Program-made: the position numbers and the translations under genes
Shown: piece by piece, positions 60,801 to 64,000 of the stretch
Position numbering within the stretch: position 1 is the first letter of the stretch
Layout: each line of letters opens with the position of its first letter
Notes under the pieces: model-generated
The model's database searches: none
The model's input: only the letters and a program-made list of their open reading frames with translations
Told to the model about the DNA's origin: nothing
NCBI GenBank assembly: GCA_035041965.1
Contig: JAPYMA010000128.1
Coordinates: 1-64,000 of the forward strand
DNA from: Anisakis pegreffii
Taxonomy: Eukaryota > Nematoda > Chromadorea > Rhabditida > Anisakidae
DNA: 64,000 nucleotides
Reading direction: 5' to 3'

Positions 60801-63800
60801 CGTGGCACCGCCTTGTTCTTCGAGACGTTCGCCCAGTTCGTCCAGTTCACGTTGAAGCTCCGAGCGGTTACGATCCGATTTGGAGCGTGACTGACGCTCT
60901 TGCTCCAGATCCTCTTCTAGTTCAACGATACGTGTCTCCAACTCTTTGATTTGCTTCTGAAGTTTGCTGACAAGAGCGACCTCTTCTTCGAGTTTACTCG
61001 ATGTCATCATCAGATCGGCCTCTTTCTTCTTCAGATTCTGTTCGATGTCGTGCTTTTGCTTGTTGATTTCGTCGACGTTCTCCATCGAAACTTTCAGCTC
61101 ACCTTCAACCTTTCGTTTGGCTTTCTCCAGATCCTGACGGGCTCGTTTGTCTCGTTCAACTGTTTCTTCCATCTGAAGCAGTCGGAATCAGCATTTGTGA
61201 TTCATTTATAAGAATTTTATCAGCTCATCACTTATTATTTCATTCAAAAATGACTCTTAAAGGATGGCTACTGCGATGGATTTGAACTCATAACAGAATA
61301 ATTAATTGGTATTGACCTGTATTCTTAAAGTAATCGTCAGGAACCGAAATTACGCAACAATAACGGTTCACAAAGATGCCTAATGTTCATTGAAGAGCAA
61401 AAAACAAGGTTATTTGATCAAATTTCCGAGATCATTTGATCGCAGATCGCCCCAATTGATAGGACAGCTTATCACCTTATCATTGAAAAAACTCAGGTTT
61501 ATCACTGTTCTTATCATTAGATGGAACCAACTCAAACGAACGTACATCATCGAGTTGTTGTTCGAGTTTACTCTTCAATTTGTTCAAATAGTTCACTTTG
61601 TCCTCTTCTGCTTGAAGATCTTCCATCAGCTTACGATTCATCTATAACAGAATCAATCACATTTCATTCGAAAGATATGTACTGACCACAGCAACACAAT
61701 TCAATCGTTTTCATCTAATCGAAATCTATAAGAAATGAATTTTGTTCAATTTTGTCGCTGATAATAAGAATATATTGAAGAAACAACTGGGGATTGAATG
61801 GATGAATGAGCGATAAGATGAGTGAGCATACTTCTTCTTGGTGTTTCTTTTCTTTGTTGGTTTTTGCAAGACTTTCATCTTGATTAGCCATTTCGTCTTG
61901 TAACGAACGAATATTTTGCTCACGTGCTTGCTTCTCGGTTTCAGCTCTTCGCAGTGACATTTCCAATTCCTGAATTTGGTAATCTATTCACAAATACTTA
62001 TTGAGATTGTGAGATTCTTTTCATTTGAACAGTCAAGAACAGTTACAAACAATAGGTTTCGAGTGGATAAAATCGCCTGTTATGCAGCCAAACAGCCACT
62101 TCTGACCGAAATATCAAGAATGTCTTAAGTGCATAGAATAAGATGAATCATACGTCCATGGTTGTTCATCCTGAACAGCTAAGAGAATTCGAGTATCATT
62201 TGCAGGAAAAGTTTCAATGAAGGAACAGTTTGTTAGTATATCAATACAGATGCATAAAAGCTATTGAAACGAACGAACATTATTCTTTCGTTTCAACTCG
62301 TTGATTTCACTCTCGTCCTTCTTGCGTTTTCGGTCCATATCTCCTTGGCGATCCTCCATCTCGGCGATTCGTTCGCTCAGCTCGTTCAGTTGTCGTTCGA
62401 GATCGGCTTTAGCTGCACTCAACTTGTTGTATCGCTCCTCGGATTCGACCAGTTTAGCCTTCTCTTGTTCGAGAGTTCCGAACAGAGCCGTCTTCTCATC
62501 CGACAGCTTTTTCACCTTCAAATCATCATCATCCATCAATTACATCAAATTTTAGTTGCTTACAACTTATCTATCCTTGGTAGTAAATCGCTTGTGCGCA
62601 AGTTGATCTTAGCGATCAGCACACTTAATGAACACTCATTCAAATCCACAGTATCATTTGGAATGAATAAAAGCAGAGTTATGCACTTATGGACTAAGCA
62701 GTTATCATTACGGAATGGATCTTTATCACCTTATCAACTCTATACGATCCTCAAAATGTCCTGAACTCATGATATGCTCCAAATATCCAATATGAGAATT
62801 GGATATTTGGACAAAAACCGTGCTTAAAATTAGATTAGAGAACATCACTGCAGTTGCTGTGATCTCGCAATAATGGATGAGAAACTAGTGAAAGCCGAGA
62901 TGAGACAAAATGTTGCTCTCAAAAAACCATTTAGTAATTGTACGGTGAGGTAAACTAACTGACTGACGACTGAGTGAGGAGTTTCAAATTGAGTTTGTTT
63001 ATAACAGTCGAAAATGTTCGTTCATGTTTTTGATATTAGTAGTCTTATTCTTTTATGCAGACGAATCGCATCAAGGCAATAAGATTGCAAAAAAAATTTA
63101 TTCGCACATATGCGAACAATATCTTGTCGAATCATTTTTGTGGATGGATAATATTGAATTACGAGATTATAGGCAGTGAGCGAATGCTACCTTTTGAACA
63201 TATGGTTGAGGACTTTTATTGCATGTGTTTGAATTCGAGCGATTCGAGTTTAGGACTGCTTTAAATTGCTCACTTTCGAACATTAATTAGTTTAAACTGA
63301 ACTTAGGAAAGCAAAATCTAATGTTGCTCTCTATCATATATTATTCGTATTCCTTTCACTGTCTGAATGGATGGATCATGTTGAATGAATCGATGAGGTA
63401 GACTCGACTAATATTTTGAAAGTTATTTCAATCAATTACCACCTTTTATTGGCTTTCTTTCATTTCAACTGATCATTATGTTTTATTTCTCGAGAAGAAT
63501 GCCTTAGCAATATGTGTTCTTTCACTCAATTTTATCACTTAAGATTTATGATTTTTAGACATATGATGAATGACGTCCAAATCTTATTGCTGGCTTATTC
63601 TCAGATAATAACCATCGGCTGCAAAGCATATGTGAATGCGGAGCGGAGCGATCGAGAGGCCTTCAGAAACGAAAAAAACAAAACCCACCTGATCCTCAAG
63701 ATCTTTTCGGTTGCCCTCTTCTTTTTGGAGATTCTGCTCAAGCGCTTTGATTTGCTCGTTAAGTTTCTCCATCTCCTCAGTGATCTTGCCAGCCCTGAGC

Positions 63801-63888
63801 ATTGGCTTAACTCTTCCGTACAACTTGAACCATTCCCATGTTCGTAGCATAATCCAGGTACGTACATTGCGTTGCAGAGTCAATAGAC
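54826..63888 (-). CDS. Muscle myosin II heavy chain, neck and complete rod; motor domain outside the window
   Basis: Thick-filament motor. Exons (minus): 63689-63888, 62279-62515, 61832-61969, 61546-61641, 60474-61172, 60189-60281, 59823-59902, 59584-59668, 59310-59422, 58887-59004, 58350-58541, 57881-58087, 57616-57798, 57323-57456, 56862-56940, 56492-56623, 56158-56325, 55704-55880, 55400-55495 and 54826-55053. All 19 junction phases agree; about 1,150 residues. The first visible exon has [19 protein letters not shown], the light-chain-binding neck and head-rod junction, then uninterrupted heptads for the length of a sarcomeric rod. Family landmarks include [44 protein letters not shown] and [15 protein letters not shown]. 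The non-helical tailpiece is Ser/Ala-rich and ends in seven Gln. The rod resembles nematode UNC-54/MYO-3-type chains; I cannot say which isoform. Six acceptors end in AAG. Confidence 0.95.
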
Positions 63889-64000
63889 CTATAAATTCAT
63901 CAATCTTATCATTATGATGTTCCTACTGAAGATAACTCGTTTGATTTGATATGAAATAGTTCATGCTACATTTCTATAGCGCATTAATGACAGAATATTG

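Noticed and set aside
60572..60949. Long plus-strand frames opposite the largest myosin exon
   Set aside because: Shadow frames of the coiled-coil coding sequence; no independent signals.

Overview
The window is eukaryotic, AT-rich and intron-rich DNA, and it reads as a nematode genome. Evidence: a complete cuticle collagen with the nematode N-terminal domain, a two-pore (TWK-type) potassium channel, the rod of a muscle myosin heavy chain, an Argonaute, and several start codons sitting a few bases after a TTTCAG-type acceptor with no upstream coding exon, as expected for spliced-leader trans-splicing. I cannot assign genus or clade. No rRNA, tRNA, CRISPR or bacterial operon was seen. Gene models below were built by hand from open frames, GT/AG sites and intron phase; every multi-exon model given with high confidence is phase-consistent across all its junctions.

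Layout: 1-6,119 (-) Argonaute, 5' complete, running off the left edge. 6,120-8,470 spacer with a direct-repeat cluster. 8,588-10,149 (+) cuticle collagen. 12,078-15,619 (+) PB1-domain protein. 16,573-19,489 (-) GNAT N-acetyltransferase, with a hAT-like MITE in its last intron. 19.5-23 kb repeats and weak ORFs. 23,006-24,851 (+) small NDUFA4/NMES1-like inner-membrane protein. 26,781-27,473 (+) small secreted basic protein. 27.5-35.5 kb gene-poor with a MITE, microsatellites and a perfect palindrome. 35,549-37,605 (+) unknown protein with a repeated HRGF motif. 38.8-39.2 kb second MITE copy. 39,875-42,080 (+) and 42,592-45,255 (+) two tandem paralogues, unrecognised secreted Cys-motif proteins, one with a GPI-type tail and one with a mucin-like stalk and a transmembrane anchor. 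45.3-48 kb mostly empty. 48,030-52,424 (+) K2P potassium channel. 54,826-63,888 (-) muscle myosin II heavy chain from the neck to the C-terminus; the motor domain lies beyond the right edge.

The genes do not form a pathway. They are ordinary, separately transcribed nematode loci, several of them muscle or cuticle related. The most unusual things are the tandem Cys-motif pair with identical intron phases but different membrane anchors (the second copy lacks a usable splice donor at one junction), a recurrent class of 3' splice sites ending AAG instead of CAG/TAG, a hAT MITE with an exact 8-bp target duplication, an SL1-like sequence inside a K2P intron, and a duplicated alternative last exon of the K2P gene.
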